Assembly (NCBI RefSeq): GCF_000203815.1
Contig: NW_004457737.1
Location: forward strand, 2,418,001-2,482,000
Source of the DNA: Cavenderia fasciculata
Taxonomy: Eukaryota > Evosea > Eumycetozoa > Acytosteliales > Cavenderiaceae
Reading direction: 5' to 3'
DNA length: 64,000 nucleotides
Shown: one piece after another, positions 35,850 through 48,186 of the stretch
How positions within the stretch are numbered: position 1 is the first letter of the stretch
Layout: each line of letters starts with the position of its first letter
Program-made: the position numbers and the translations under genes
The notes under the pieces: generated by a model
Database searches by the model: none
Seen by the model: only the letters and a program-made list of their open reading frames with translations
What the model was told of the DNA's origin: nothing

Positions 35850-38489
35850 ATGTCAGAAGTAGAAACAGCTCCACCTCCACCACCACCTCCACCAGCTGCT
35901 CCAGCTCCACCACCTCCACCTCCAGTCTCTGCTGCCCCAGCAGACCCTGGCAGATCAGCTTTACTTGGCTCCATTCAAAACTTTAGCTCTGCCAAATTGA
36001 AAAAGGTTAATACCAATGATAGAAAACCAACAGACGGTAAAGTTCAAATCAAGCAACTACAATATCAATCAATCAATCAATCAATCAAATTCACAATAGA
36101 CAATCAAAAGAGGAAGAGGAAGATGAAAAGATGAAAAAAGAAAAGAGAAAGAGAAGAGAGAAAAATGAAAACAAAAGTTATAGCTAAACATATATATATA
36201 TATCAATGAGATAGCTACTGTGCTGTGGTTATCAATTCCCATTCCACATTTAGATTTAAATCAACATAAACCATTCCACCATTGGTGTGAATGATCATTG
36301 GTTGTTGTGTTTTAGTGGTGGTGGATGTGGTAGGGTGATTTATAATATATTATTATTTACCACCACAAACACACAGACACACATATAATTGAAACATTAA
36401 TAGTCAAATCAATATATCCATCAATCAATCAAATATTTCCCCCACCACACGTGATCGATCAATTAAAAGATTTAAATGTATATATATCTAACTTTTTAAA
36501 ATCTTTGTTTTTTGACAATCTTTGCAGCAGGACCAAGTAGAGCTCCATCAAGCTCAGGAGGTAGTGGCGGCGGAGGGTCTCGTCCAGTGCCAGGTGGAGG
36601 CCCATCTGGATTTGGAGATATCTTTGCAGGTGGTATGCCAAAGTTGAGAAGTACCAAGGGTGGTGTAGACACTAAGGATTCTCATACACCAGCACCATCA
36701 TCGTCGGCACCAGCTCCTACTCCAGTTGGATCAAATCCAACTCCCAAGCCAACCTTTGTAAGTGCATCAAAGCCAGGTGCTCCAGTACTCAAACCATCAA
36801 CTGGTGTACTCAGACAAGCACCAGTCCTAGCCAAGCCATTTGCCAAGCCATCACCATCCGTATCACCTGCTGCTCCATCACCAAAACCAGCTGCCTCTCC
36901 AGTCGTCCGTCCAACTCAACCCGTTAAACCAGAACCTGCCAAACCAACTCCAACCCCAACTCCAGTTGCTGCTGCTCCAGCTCCAGCTCCAGTTGAAACA
37001 TTCAAGCCTGCTCCATTACCAGCTCCAGTCCCTGCACCAGTTGCTGCTGCACCAGCACCAGCACCAGTTCACGTTGAAAAGAAACAAGAAGAGAGTCATT
37101 TGGCAACATCATTCAACAAGAATGTTGTAGTCAATGAGAGTAATATTACTCCAAGTGGTGGTGCACCCAAACCAGCCCCAACAGTCACTCATACCAGCAA
37201 GCCAGCTCCAGTTGGCAAGACACCAGCCAATTGGGTCAGTCCTGCAGCCGGGCCAGTCAATCCAATCGGTCGTGTTGTCCAAACCGCCAGTGTACATGTT
37301 GCTCAACCAAAGACCAACGTCACCTCGTCCGCATCGATTGCTCCCAAGGCACCTATTGTACTTCCCAAACAACCATCTCAAACATCACTAAAGACAGCTC
37401 CATCTGTCAGTGCGCCAATTGCCAAACCAGCACCAGTTGCCGCACCAGTTCCAATCGCCAAACCAATTGCTCCAATCTCCAAACCAATCTCCAAACCAAT
37501 TGCTAAACCTGCTCCAGCTCCAACTCCAGTTGCTGCAGCTATCCCAACTCCAGCTCCAACTCCAGTTGTTGCAGCTCCACCACCACCAATTGTTGTAAAA
37601 GAAGAGGAAGAACTCATCCAAGAAAGCAAGCCATTTGTACCACCAGTCACCACTACCACCACCACCCAGCATAACCATCACCACCACAAAGAGATTGAAA
37701 CCAAACCAACAGTTGTTCCAACATCACACCAACACGAATCTCATCATTCCAACTCTCATGTAACATCAACTCGTTCATTCCCACCAGCCGCTGCCACCAA
37801 CACCTCGTCCTCTAATCTATCGGACAACACCTCTCCACGTAAAAAGGATGATGGAGAACTCAGTTGTCACAGATGTAACCAATTTATTGAAGGTAGCCAT
37901 TACAAGGCAATGGATAGAGCATGGCATATTGATCATTTTACCTGTAAATCGTATGTAAACAAATCTTTAGTGATGTACAGCTTTATAATATTAATATTTC
38001 ATTCATTCTACACTTAGATGTAATAAGGGAATTCAAAGTTTTGTTGTTCATGATGATCAACCATATTGTGAGACATGTTATGACAAGTTGTTTGTTGAAC
38101 ACAAGACATGTCATATTTGTAGTGAACCAATTTTCGGAACAGTAGTATCTGCAATGAACAACCATTTCCATCAAGAATGTTTCAAGTGCAATAGTTGTGG
38201 ATCCAACTTCCCAGACAGTGAGTTTTATCAACTCGAAGGTAAACCATGGTGTTATTCATGTGTTCAAAAGGCTACTGCCCCCAAGTTTGAACAATGTGAT
38301 GCTTGTCAACAACCAATCAACTCCAAGACCGAGGGATTGATCAAAGTACTTGGAAACAAATATCACAACAATGAAAGATGTTTCTCTTGTCATGGATGTC
38401 GTAAACCATTCCCTAATTTGAATTTCTATGAAGTTACCAATCAACCATATTGTCATGACTGTGCTTTAAGACTTCACCAACAATCTTAA
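35850..38489 (+). CDS. WIP/verprolin-like WH2 protein with three LIM domains
   Basis: Exons join(35850..36036, 36528..37950, 38018..38489), 693 residues. The N-terminus is a polyproline tract, then a WH2 actin-binding motif (RSALLGSIQNFSSAKLKKV). A NDRKPTD stretch and, after intron 1, a Gly-rich segment with FGDIFAGGMPKLRSTKG match the start of WIP/verprolin proteins, which bind G-actin and WASP. The middle (about 120-500) is Pro/Ala/Lys-rich. From residue 509 three LIM zinc modules follow: CHRCNQF...CETC, CHICSEP...CYSC, CDACQQP...CHDC, with all Cys/His ligands visible. A role linking actin nucleation to adhesion or cytoskeletal scaffolds is inferred. Intron 1 (491 bases) is by far the longest in this gene; the exact acceptor (CAGCAG) is ambiguous by one codon. 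Confidence 0.88.
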
Positions 38490-38750
38490 AAAAAAAAAAC
38501 AAAAAATAATAATCAATCAAATAACAACAACAATGGTATAATAGCAAAATCAAGCAATAACAAACAACTATTTATTAACAAACAATCAAAACAATTAAAT
38601 AAATTTCAATAATAATTAATAATAAATCAAATTAACTGATTTAAATTATCAATATTTTCCTAAAACTAGTTTAATAAAAATAAATTCAAATTTCGAACCA
38701 ATTTATGTTTAACTATCTACCCTCCTCTCAGTTGACAAAGAGAAAGAAAT

Positions 38751-40811
38751 ATGAATATAGATATTAAAATATTTAGATTTGTATTTAATAATGTTGTCAT
38801 TAGATCACGTATATTTAGAAATGTATCGATAATACATCGACAATTGGGATTGGTTGTAATCAAAAGAGGCGATATCATATCATTGTATCAATGTGTAAAG
38901 TTTGGTCAGAATGATCTATTTGTTCAAAACTTTAAACAAGTATTTGATCAGATGTTACAATGTCATGAAATAGCAAGATTCGATCCCTATCTTGTAAGTA
39001 TTTAAAATGGTTTGATATGTTATGTTAGAATGACTAACTTTGAAAATTTGCTTCTTTAGAGATATGTACCAGTACCATTTCAAACTATTATAAATAATCT
39101 ACCTAGATCAAATGAATTTATAATTGGTTATTTATTAGATCAATTGACTATGATTCAAGATGATTATCTACCAAACAGCAGTGGTGGCAGTAATAATAAG
39201 GCAAATCTATCAAAATATAATATGATTCAACTATTGAAAACAGAATCTATTAAAATTATTCAATCAATGTCTATAAGAAGAGATAAAAATAATACCTCTA
39301 CTACTGGAGATGATGAAGATGAATTGACTCTAGAAGATTGTGGTGATAACAATTTAGATCATGCATTGATAAATTGTAATAAGGTGGTGATCGAAGAATA
39401 CCTAGAGGAAATGGGTAAAGCAGCAAACGATGGTAAAAAGATACAATATTTCTTTGATTTGTATCTATTAAACAAATTGTTTAGATTTGGACATGGAGAG
39501 TTTGCATTGACAGTGATTGAAAAGTATGGTTACATCTTTGACAATCTAACAACAACAAAGTGGAATTTGGAAACCATCAAAAACTACCCAATCACTATCG
39601 ATTTGTTGAAACGATTAATGTCATACCGATCGGTTAAATGTAACCTTGGATCTATTCAAGTGGATGCAATTGAATCTGCTGACGACACTGCATACGAGGT
39701 GGTTGAATGGATTGAAGATCAAATCCTATCTGATACGGTTGAACCAGAGGACAAACACATCAAATATGTTGAGGCTTTGAAAGCTGCCATTTCAACAAAC
39801 AAGTATGAATGTGTTCGACTGTTGGTATCACATTATGAAAAGAGATGGAATCGACATCATCATGGTGACGTTCATTTGACGATCAAAGAGTTCCAGACAG
39901 CCAGCGAGGAGATTCAAGAATACCTATTTTCAACGTTTACGCCCGACCAAATATTTGTCGATTTCCACTTGCCATCAACTAGCATCAAACTCAAGCAAGA
40001 GCAAACGACGATAAACATTATGAACAAGTATCGTCATCTTGTTGCTGGTACCACTCCTTTAAGTTTCCGGGATGCTCGAAACCTGTCTCGTATCATAACC
40101 GTTGCCGTTCAAAGCAACGACCTAGAGTTGTGTCAAAAACTACAAGCCCATTCAAACTTTGCAGCACCTTTTCAAACTAGTCGCACCGTCATTGACATTG
40201 AAATTATAAAGTTGGCTGGCACCAAACTATCTCGATACGATTTAAATATGCTTGCTCATGTTGCCATTAGAAATTGTGATAGTTGGTCACACACTACACA
40301 CGCCACTAATTACTCATTGTTTGAGTATCTAGACTTTTTACAAAAAATGGCTATGCCTTCTTCTTCTTCTAATGCCGCAACTATAGTCACAGAACCGACA
40401 CTACAAACTGGATTATTCACGACCAAGTTTTTGGCAAGTGCTCCAAATGAAAAGATTCTAGAGTATATATGGAATGCATGTGGAGATAAAGCATCGTACA
40501 GTACAATAGAGAAAAGCATGACTTTGACACCACAACTTGTCGAACGGTTGATACAACTGCATTACAACTATCATCAAGATGCTGGAAACGACATTTCCAA
40601 ACATCAACTCACAATTGACGCTGAATATTTAAACAATGATCACCAAGACTGGATTCCAAGTATGCTAAAATGGTTATGCTGTACAGCAGGAGCAGATCGT
40701 TACCCTAATATCAAGCCATTGACACAATCTACCCAATTGGCATTACAAAGCTATCTAATACTAAAGTATGGAATATTTTCAAACAAACTAAACTCTCTAT
40801 TCCATACTTGA
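38751..40811 (+). CDS. Orphan 664-residue protein, dictyostelid family
   Basis: Exons join(38751..38993, 39060..40811), 664 residues. The opening (IFRFVFNNVVIRSRIFRNV ... GDIISLYQCVKFGQNDLFVQ) resembles the N-terminus of large dictyostelid families of helical, ankyrin-like repeat proteins that I recall only generically. The body is helical with short recurring units such as LDHALINCNKVVIEEYLEEM, LNKLFRFGHGEFALTVIEKY and ALKAAISTNKYECVRLLVSH, which fit degenerate ankyrin repeats. No catalytic motif is seen. A 90 bp piece of its last third (40552-40641) recurs at 48187-48276. Function unknown. Confidence 0.8.
40552..40641 (+). repeat. Source copy of a dispersed 90 bp duplication
   Basis: This segment of the 664-residue orphan matches 48187-48276 with a single mismatch by direct reading (T at 40573, C at 48208). 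Confidence 0.93.
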
Positions 40812-41109
40812 TCGATAAACTAATAAATAATAATAATGATAACAATATTAATAATAAAGAAGTGTGTGAGTTGTTCATCATTCACCAGCAAATCCACAAC
40901 ATACAATACATATATACCAATCTATTGGAATTGTCAATCTAGTGCATAATGATAACAATTTGGGATTATTCCAACAGAAGAATTTATTGTTTAGTATAAG
41001 ACTTTAAATTGATAGTTTACATATTTTTTTGATTGTTGAAGAGGTGGAAAAAAAAAAACAATTAGAAATAGGATAATTAAAACTGCTCTAAACCCTTTAT
41101 GAATAGCAT

Positions 41110-41470
41110 TCTATTGTGGTTGTTGGGTTTGTTGCTGTTGATGTTGTTGAGATAGTGCAAATTGTTGAAATTGTGCAAATTGTTGTTGAAATTCTAGGCT
41201 TTGTTTTTTGCAAATGTTGTTGAAACTGTTGTTGAAACTGTTGGTCTTGTTGTTGAAACTGTTGCAACAGCCGGTTTTGTTGTTGCAAATATTGTTGCAA
41301 CTGTTGGTCTCTTTGTTGCAACTGTTGTTGCAACAGCTGGTTTTGTTGTTGCAACTCTTGCATTTCTGGTAGCTATTTAAATACCTCTTGTTCCTGTTCT
41401 TCTTGTGTCCGTTGTGGTGGTGGTGATGGTGCGTGATCTGAACCGAAACTCTGATAAGATTCTATAGCAA
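41110..41470 (-). pseudogene. Remnant of a Gln-rich gene
   Basis: On the minus strand, after an acceptor-like TATAG, a coding-like stretch reads SYQSFGSDHAPSPPPQRTQ, meets a stop, continues as a long Leu/Gln heptad-like repeat (QELQQQNQLLQQQLQQRDQQ...), then shifts frame into more Gln-rich sequence (FQQQFAQFQQFALSQQHQQQ). Two breaks and no 5' end suggest a decayed 3' fragment of a Gln-rich coiled-coil gene. It abuts the ubiquilin remnant head to head. Confidence 0.55.
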
Positions 41471-41581
41471 GTGATCAAGTGAAAAGGAATGAATAGAGGA
41501 AGAAGAAAACAAAAATGAATAAAAAAAAAAAGGAAAGAATGAGTTTGTATATATTGGTAATATGTTCATATTGTATATTTA

Positions 41582-43168
41582 GTAAAAGGTGCTCCACCAA
41601 CTCCACCACCACCAACAGAGCAAGCACCAAATGCCAATACTCAACCAGCACCAATGCAAATACCTGGTATGCCATCAAACATGGGTCAAATGCTCCAGAA
41701 TCCAATGATGCAAGAGTTTAGAATCTCCAATGTTTCAAAACATTTTTGACAATCCCGATACCTTTAAGGAAATGATTTTAAATAATCCCGAAATGAGAGA
41801 AATTATGAATAGAAATCCTGAAATGGCTCAAGTTTAAAATGATCCAAGAGTATGTAATATATATATATATAACAACAAATATAAATATTATCTTTCTTCT
41901 TCTTCTTTATATTAATATTTATATTTTGTTTTTATAGGCACTTAGACAATCATTTGAAATGATGCGTAATCCAGAATTGATGCGTGAAATGATGCGTAAT
42001 GCTGATAGAGCTATGATTAACATTGAAAATCACCCAGAAGGTTTTAATCTCCTTCGTAGAATGTATACAAATGTACAAGTATGTAAATTAATTAATTAAT
42101 TAATTCATCAGTAATACAAAACTCTTTTAACCTAAACAAAATTGATCCTTTTAATTTTTTGGTTCCTCCTCTTGGTCTTCCTCCTCCTCTTCTTCTTTTT
42201 AAGAACCATTATATAATGCAGCAAATCAAGCAGCAGCCAATCAACAAATCAACAATCCATTTTCATCTTTATTCCACAATAATACCAACAATGCCAATTC
42301 TGATCAACCATTACCAAATCCATGGGCACCACAACCAAACCCAACTACAACCTGTGCTACGGAACTGGTGCATCATCCAACAATATTACTACTAATGGCG
42401 GCAACACAACTACTAGTCCAAAAAGTAACGCATCAAATCCATATTCCAGTATTTTTGGTGGTATGGGAGGAATGGGAGGAATGGGGGGAATGGGAGAAAT
42501 GGGATGTGACACCACTCCATTTGGATTGTCACCAGAACAAATGTCTCAAATGTTATCATCACCAGAGGTTCAAGGCATGATGCAACAATTAATGTCAAAT
42601 CCACAATTTATGGAACAAACAATCAACTCTAATCCACAACTCCGTCAAATGGTTGATCAGAATCCACAAATGAGAGAGGCACTTTCACGTCCTGAAAGTT
42701 TGGAAATGTTTAGAAACTCTCAAAACCTTCAAGCACCTCTTCAACTTCAGCAATCTTTATCTACTCTTCAAAATAATGGAATGTTTGGGTATGAAACAGT
42801 AAACTTTATACATATTCATTTGATTTGATTTCTAATTTATATTTTATTTTTATTATATTTTAGTGGAGCATCAGGAATGCCACCAGCAGGAATGCCAGCA
42901 GGAATGGAAAATATGTTTAGTGGTAGGAATGGGAGGAATGGGCAATTTTGCCAATATGTTTGGTGGAATGGGTGGAGCTACTGGTCAAAGACAAGGCACA
43001 ACTTCTCCTACACAAGCCGCTGCCAATCTAGAACCACCCGAACAAAGATTCACTGTTCAATTACAACAACTCAGAGATATGGGATTCCTCGATCCAGCCG
43101 AAAATATTCAAGCTCTTATACAAACTGGTGGAAATGTAAATGCTGCTATTAAAAGTTTACTTCGTTAA
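41582..43168 (+). pseudogene. 5'-truncated ubiquilin pseudogene
   Basis: Ubiquilins shuttle ubiquitinated proteins to the proteasome, with an N-terminal UBL, central STI1 repeats and a C-terminal UBA. Here the UBL is absent: similarity begins at an old acceptor (TTTAG, 41581) with PPTPPPPTEQAPNANTQPAP. STI1-like pieces follow ([70 protein letters not shown]). The UBA is recognisable at the end ([20 protein letters not shown]). The frame is interrupted at several points (at least one stop, several shifts and one eroded splice acceptor near 42202). Introns are retained, so the copy arose by DNA duplication, not reverse transcription. A functional parent is expected elsewhere in the genome. Confidence 0.85.
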
Positions 43169-43411
43169 AAAAAAAAAACAACATTTTAATATATATAAAA
43201 AAAGTCTTAAAACTACAAGTCTACCATTCTATTTAAATGGGAAGTAAACAACACTTTTTTATTTAAACAAAAAAAAAAAAGAGAAGATCATATTAATTAT
43301 TTGGTGATCTTCATAACCCTGACTGTCGGGGTCATTTTACTTTCTTATGATGATTCACAACGGTTTTTTCTTGCATTCTCAATTATAGAATGTCTACAAA
43401 TAAAGAACAAT

Positions 43412-44944
43412 ATGAAAAATAATAAAGAAGAAGAAGATTTATTTAGAAAGATCATTGGATCAGCAACACTCAGAACTATAATATTAAATCATGTTAGAGA
43501 GATTAGAATGTTGGATGCACGATTGTACAAGATACCAGGAACAAAGTACACTGTCGAACTTGGTCAACTAAATCAACATCACAGATTCATCGAAAGAAAG
43601 TATGCGTTCTGGTATCCACTTTATTTCGACCGTTATACAAGACCACATACGTTGACGTTGGGTGCATTGGACACAATCAATAGTTTGCTACAAAACACAG
43701 TCACCAAGTTGGTCAAGCGTTCAATAGAACTCATGTCATTGGAGAATGCTGATAATCTGAGATGCAGACACATTGTTTTGTGCGCAATGGAGCTTTATGT
43801 CGATAAAGAAGCAGCCTTCTATTGTGTAGAGCGTGCTTGTGACGCTGTGAACGAATACCACAGTAAAGTACCTGGCACGTTCTATGTGTATAAGCTATCA
43901 GATATTATCGAGATGTTCAAATCTGCTGCGGGTACTGCCAACTTTGGCAATCTATACACAACAACTGTGGTCTTTTTCCAAAAGACCATCGAGTACTTTC
44001 TTAATATGATCGCAGTGATCATTTGCAGGACAAAGAAAGCGAGAGTATGTATAAACATCGTCGTCGTGACGATACCTTTGTAATGACCAACAACAACAAG
44101 TAACTAACTTTAATTCCAAACTCTATAGAATAGCAAGTCAACTAACCCAATCAGCTCTCAAGAGGTCATAGAAATCTTCAAAGCGGATGATGTCACCTCA
44201 AATTTCTTCTTTAGTGATGAATTACAGACTTCAAATACGCAAGCCGCAACTCAACCGGACACTCTTGATCAAGATCCAATCAAGTTGTTGGAAAAAATCA
44301 AAGAGACTGATCTGCTATACACCGAGGATCTCAATGAAGCTTTTGATAAAATTCACTTGAAAGAAGCAAACAAAGACGATGATGACGATGGCGATCAAGT
44401 CGGCCACCAAGCAAACTTTGGACAGTTGGTGAGGGAACTTCCAACCGAGAATCTCAGGACCATCGCTAAAATGTTGGCAATTGATATCCAAGGATGTTTC
44501 GATAAAAAAAATGTAATTCAAAAGAGTAGGTATCGAAATATTTATAGCAATCATAATACTTTGACGAATATTAACAATAACTATTATTATTATTACTATT
44601 ACTATTATTGTTGCTACCCTTATCGCGCAGAGATCACCAATACAATCAAACAATTGAAATCAAAGAATATGATTTTCAAAATGTACAATGATGATGGAGA
44701 TGTCGATGCATCACAATACAGTGAGGCTGATAGAGTTAAAATATCTCGATGGTATCAATGTATGTGCGATAACGACGGGTATCATGATGTTTGGTTCATG
44801 ACTCCATTGCAAGCATTCAAAGAAATGGGTGATCCAAAGGAACTTGAAGAGATGACAGAATCAGACTTGGAGGAAAGTGATGATGGTGACTATGACGATG
44901 ACGAGGAAGATGATAATGATAAAGTTCCATGTCCTATTCAGTGA
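43412..44944 (+). CDS. Orphan protein with H2B-like histone-fold segment
   Basis: Exons join(43412..44044, 44129..44525, 44631..44944), 447 residues. I took the first in-frame ATG after the AT-rich leader (MKNNKEEEDLF). Residues of about 90-160 resemble a histone fold of the H2B type: ALDTINSLLQNTVTKLVKRS aligns with the H2B alpha-2 helix ([20 protein letters not shown]), RCRHIVLCAMELY with the loop-2/alpha-3 segment, and KEAAFYCVERACDAVNEYHS with the H2B alpha-C helix (ELAKHAVSEGTKAVTKYTS). The rest has no recognised domain: an acidic linker, a helical LVRELPTENLRTIAKML block, and an Asp/Glu-rich tail. The frame is intact despite decayed neighbours. The histone assignment is my inference by eye. 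Confidence 0.6.
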
Positions 44945-45190
44945 TAAAACATTCACCATTATGGCTATTCATATTTTATACAAATAAAAGCACAGAACAT
45001 CGATTTAAATCCGTACAGTGCCACAATTCAGGAGCAAGGGTTGGCTCTCATACTAATCCTCTGACTTGAACCATACTAATATATTTATTCCTTTTCTTTT
45101 TTTGTTTGTTTATATATCTATCGACAATCCTACTAGCTGTAACAATTATTATTATAAATTAATATCTTTTTAAAAACAATGGAAATGTGT

Positions 45191-47868
45191 TTATGAATTT
45201 GTACGTGTAACTATTTGTTGTTGGTGTTGTTGTTGGTTTAGTTGTTGATTCAATGTTATGATATTAGATAATAATGATTCCAAAGTTCCAACTTGAGTAC
45301 CGAGAGAATTAATCTTCAAGTACATATAAAAGAATAGAGACAAGAGCATAATGATAACAGAAAACATTGGATAACCAGTGATGATCAAATCTCCATAATC
45401 AGAGGTAACTTGTAATCGGAATGGTGAAGAAGAGGTTGTTCTCTTTTTCTTGGATTCTACCAAGGTAACATCCTCATTTTCTTTAATCGATGTCAATGGT
45501 GAAGTATTATTATTATTATTTTGATTCTGATTGAATCCTAAATTAATTGGTGAAGGGGTGGACGCTGGTGGTGGTTGTAAACTATTATTATTATTATTGT
45601 GAGTTGGTTGAGTATGAAGTGGAATGGATGAATAGGGAGAAGATTCATTACTTAGATTTGAAACTTGAAGATGATACCAAATGTTGTCTACTACGTGATC
45701 TACTATGATGTGGTTTGGGTGAATCGATTCTTCCCTCGCCACCACCAACACCACTTCCAACACCTTCATCTCCTCTAATCTTTTCAATCGATCTATTCAA
45801 AGAGGTAATATTAATCGATGGTAAAGCAGCACCACCAACAGTACTTGGTGCAGCTAGCTAGATGGTCCGCCGGCGTTTGGACGCTTGAATTGAATAGCCT
45901 TTTGAACCTCTTGTTTGGCCAATTGCACCCACGTTTGGAATGAACCTTTGGATTCTTTGATGGTGCTCGTTTCAATCTTGCTCTTGAACCAAGTCTTTTT
46001 GATTCACATATTTGAATAGTCAATCGACAAGTATCTGGTGAAGTCTCCACAACCTCCCAGATTGCTTCAATTCTGAAATGATCACCATATGGAATATCGA
46101 GCATAATAGTATCAGTTTCAATGACCAACTTTTTAAGTGTTAGATGATATCTCTGTGTCTCTTGAATTCTAGTTATATCTGGTCCAATTGGTGAATTTAC
46201 TGGTGCTACATATTCCAGTTCTCTAACAGTTCCAAATCTTTCTCTTGTTGTCCAATTTTTTACACTTATATCTAGAAAATAAATAAATTAAATTAAATAA
46301 ATAAATAGATAGAATTAGAAAAAGATAATTATAATATAATTTGCGCGTTTGTACATACTTTTATCACCACGTTTGGTATGATAATAAATGTAAATATCTG
46401 AACAGAGAGCTCTGAAAAAGTTGGTAGTGCTGCAATTGAAATTGTCGGTAAGGAGTTCTTCAAAATCTGATGATTGACTTTCCAATATTGAAGATTGTTC
46501 ATTAACTGATAGAAATTGATCAATTCCTCCATACAATTCATCAAAAACACTTTTTTCTGAAACTACTACTGCTGCCGCTGCGGTTGGTGGTGCATGTTGT
46601 TGTGGTTTTTCTATTTGTATATTATTATTAAGAACAACTCCATTTATATTATTATTATTACATTCTGTTGTTGGTTGTTGATTTGTTTGTTCAGGATTAT
46701 TTGTTATTGTTGTATTTGTAGGAGTTGTTTCTGTATTACTATTACTATTATTATTATTATTATTATTTACATGGTCAAGACTATTATTGACAGTTTGTTG
46801 AAATCCACTACTTTGAGATGATTGTTCAGATTGATTACCATTACCATTGACCAGATTGGTATTCATGGTACCACTACCATTACTATTATTATTAAATGAT
46901 TGACTCTCGGCTTCAAAGACACTATTTGATGATTCATCTTCATCATCATCAATACTATGAGATGAAACTTCATCATGAGATTCACCAGTTACTTCTTTCC
47001 ATTGTACCATTAATTCATTAAATGTTTTATCTCTTGATACAAATGATGCAATTGATAACTATATAGGTAGTAAAATATTAATTAATTAATTAATAAATAA
47101 ATAAATAGTTCTATTCTTTTTTTTTTGATTCACATTGATGAATTATATTTACCTTGTTTCCATTTGCAATGATTTCAATGCCAACTGGGAATTGGAACTT
47201 TTTACTCTTTTTTTTAATACTTGTAACTTGATTAAATAGAATGATTTCTGTTGTCTTTAGACCAAAAATCTTTGATTCAAAACATATATAATTTTTAGAA
47301 CTTCAAATTGAACTCCTGATGTATACGATAGATATATACATATTTATACTAATTTCACTCAAATTAAAACTTAAAAGTACAATTTTCTTAGATAAAACCA
47401 TCAAGAGTTACGACTGTCTCATGGTGACTTTTGGCCTCCAAGGTCAGGCCAAAGGCCGGCACGGTCCATAGTAAAAAAAATTATGCCTCGGCACCAATTT
47501 TTTAGTATGAGAGACTTTGAATCCACCGGTGAAGGACCAGACTTGGCACTAGTCCCAACCAAGTTTGGCCGTAAAAAGATATAATCTATGATGTAAAATT
47601 TGTCTATGTAATGCAGCAGAATAATCTAATAAATAATAAATAAATAAATAAATAAATAGATATTAATATTAATGTCAATATTGATGATTCTGATTTGATT
47701 GATTGATTTGATTTTCATTTCCATACCATTAATTAATAACTCGGTTGAAGGTAATTTAAATTTTTTAATATATGGATTACTTTTCATTCTACTATCCAAA
47801 GTCTTTGAAATGGGAGGCTCCTCACCTCCGATTGTATTCTTTTTGGAGGGTTGATGATACGACATCAT
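45191..47868 (-). pseudogene. GRAM-VASt domain protein, disrupted copy
   Basis: Exon pieces on the minus strand lie at 47868-47727, 47625-about 47578, about 47306-47153, 47058-46359 and 46271-45191. Exon 1 encodes IKKFKLPSTELLIN, the start of a GRAM domain, continuing DYSAALHRQILHHRLYL and, after an insertion of about 270 bases, KNYICFESKIFGLKTTEIIL. The Asn/Gln-rich linker leads to a VASt domain (NWTTRERFGTVRELEYVAP ... ETDTIMLDIPYGDHFRIEAI). Near the end of VASt and in the tail the frame changes at least three times (around 45996, 45857 and 45690), then a C-terminal membrane segment follows (MFSVIIMLLSLFFYMYL). GRAM-VASt-TM proteins (Lam/GRAMD1/Aster) transfer sterol at membrane contact sites. 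Sequencing error is possible for the frame changes but does not explain the insertion. Confidence 0.75.
47306..47577. mobile_element. Unclassified ~270 bp insertion within the GRAM domain
   Basis: The GRAM coding sequence breaks off after the RLYL motif and resumes at KNYICF. The intervening sequence has no GT donor at its start and reads through stops, so it is not a plausible intron. It is GC-richer than its surroundings, with GGCC-rich stretches (AGGCCAAAGGCCGGCACGG). Ends, inverted repeats and target duplication could not be defined by eye. It could be a short non-autonomous element or other inserted DNA. Confidence 0.45.
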
Positions 47869-48091
47869 GAGGAGAAAGCAAAGAAAGTGGTGGACACATT
47901 TAAATTTAGTCTAAAACCGACGAATGGTAATTGGCTAACCTTGTAAAGGAGATGAGGGATTTTAGTAATGAACTCGTTGAGTGATTACCAGTATCTCCAT
48001 ATTGTTGTTGTTGTTGTTGTTGTTGTGATCTATGTCTTATGTGGTGATGGAAAAAGAGCTCCACTCTGGTCCAGAGGTGTTGATCACTATT

Positions 48092-48093
<2 letters not shown>

Positions 48094-48169
<76 letters not shown>
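48094..48169. repeat. (ATT)n trinucleotide microsatellite
   Basis: About 25 copies of ATT, trailing into TTG/ATT variants up to 48186, directly next to the duplicated gene fragment. Confidence 0.95.
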
Positions 48170-48186
48170 GTTATTGTTATTGTTGG

